5,148 nucleotides of DNA, taken from Parafrigoribacterium_A sp035571875. Lineage in GTDB: Bacteria > Actinomycetota > Actinomycetes > Actinomycetales > Microbacteriaceae. This document shows, in pieces, positions 4,530 through 5,148 of this stretch. A program made the position numbers and the translations under genes. Below the pieces are notes generated by a model, which saw only the letters and a program-made list of their open reading frames with translations, did no database searches and was not told where the DNA came from. The first letter of the stretch is position 1. The number at the start of each line of letters is the position of its first letter. The stretch spans positions 1 through 5,148 of the forward strand of contig DATNBR010000025.1 in NCBI GenBank assembly GCA_035571875.1. The letters are read 5' to 3'.

Positions 4530-4543
4530 GGGGCAGGAGCAGT

Positions 4544-4890
<347 letters not shown>

Positions 4891-4894
<4 letters not shown>

Positions 4895-4903
4895 CGCGGC
4901 TAC
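4891..4903. terminator. Tiny hairpin spanning both convergent stop codons
   Basis: GTAGC (4891-4895) pairs with GCTAC (4899-4903) around a 3-nt loop. The fdxA TAG (4892-4894) lies in one arm and the stop of the opposite gene (CTA, 4900-4902, TAG on the minus strand) in the other. Only five bases separate the two genes, so this is the only structure available between them; alone it is too small to be a convincing terminator. Confidence 0.3.
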
Positions 4904-5148
4904 CCCTCGCGCAACGGCGTCAACCGCACCTGCAGCAGCTTGTCGTCGCCAGGCTGCGGTGAACCGCGGCCATCCGTGTTGTTCGTCAGCATCCAGATCG
5001 TGCCGTCGGGGCCCGGGATCACGTCCCTGATGCGTCCGTACTCGTTCGCGAAGTACTCGACAGCATCGAACTGCGAGCCCGGATAGATCACCCAGAGCCG
5101 CCTGCCGCCGAGCGCCGCCATGAAAAAGGTGTCATTCAGGTAGGCGAG
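4900..5148 (-). CDS. PQQ-dependent sugar dehydrogenase, C-terminal part (5' end outside window)
   Basis: The minus-strand frame is open from the right edge and gives the last 82 residues of the protein. LNDTFFMAALGGRRLWVI and YGRIRDVIPGPDGTIWML, followed by TNNTDGRG and DDKLLQVRL, are the closing blades of the soluble glucose/aldose sugar dehydrogenase beta-propeller family. These enzymes oxidise aldoses with pyrroloquinoline quinone and calcium, usually outside the membrane. The catalytic His and most PQQ contacts lie in the missing N-terminal part, so activity cannot be judged, and some actinobacterial members are annotated from fold alone. It ends with TAG five bases from the end of fdxA, in convergent orientation, so the two are not in one operon. 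Confidence 0.78.
   Translation of the reverse strand, partial: LAYLNDTFFMAALGGRRLWVIYPGSQFDAVEYFANEYGRIRDVIPGPDGTIWMLTNNTDGRGSPQPGDDKLLQVRLTPLREG

Overview
The window looks like chromosome from a high-GC actinobacterium, most likely a member of the Microbacteriaceae. The pointers are the GC-rich codon use, frequent ggatgc/gcatcc words, an interspersed-type repeat of the GGGTTGAGTAGCGAG...GTATCGAAACCC kind that I associate with Microbacteriaceae intergenic regions, an FdxA-type 7Fe ferredoxin, and the E. coli-like (type II) argininosuccinate synthase. The family placement is recognition, not a search result.

Layout. Positions 1-1700 look like accessory DNA with somewhat lower GC (about 60% over 1-240, 53% over 1021-1080). 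They hold the 3' end of a cutinase/serine esterase gene (2-403, +), a perfect 10-bp inverted repeat (426-461), a small three-helix membrane protein (522-908, +), and a gene-free but strongly structured stretch (909-1264). After these come a ribbon-helix-helix antitoxin (1265-1528, +) and a GTGA-overlapping toxin gene that keeps only its N-terminus (1525-1710, +). From 1713 the sequence becomes housekeeping-like (about 67% GC in sampled lines of argG). It holds argG (1713-3155, +), two perfect tandem copies of a 53-bp repeat (3158-3263), and a convergent SprT-like zinc metallopeptidase (3272-3727, -). Divergent from that gene is a winged-helix regulator with a SufR-like C-terminal cysteine triad (3802-4482, +), followed by the 7Fe ferredoxin fdxA (4544-4894, +). 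The window ends in the C-terminal part of a convergent PQQ-dependent sugar dehydrogenase (4900-5148, -).

How parts may work together. The antitoxin and toxin remnant form one translationally coupled operon whose toxin half appears dead, leaving an orphan antitoxin that may now serve as a repressor just upstream of argG. The regulator-ferredoxin pair is the most coherent functional unit: a putative Fe-S-sensing repressor 61 bp upstream of an Fe-S protein gene, with a 14-bp palindrome in front of the regulator and a GC-rich hairpin in front of the ferredoxin. The most open-ended signal is at 909-1110, where successive hairpins end, on the minus strand, in a C(UUCG)G-capped terminator-like stem. 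That suggests an unannotated minus-strand structured RNA. I see no CRISPR array, rRNA, tRNA or complete insertion sequence, and no clearly new multi-gene system.
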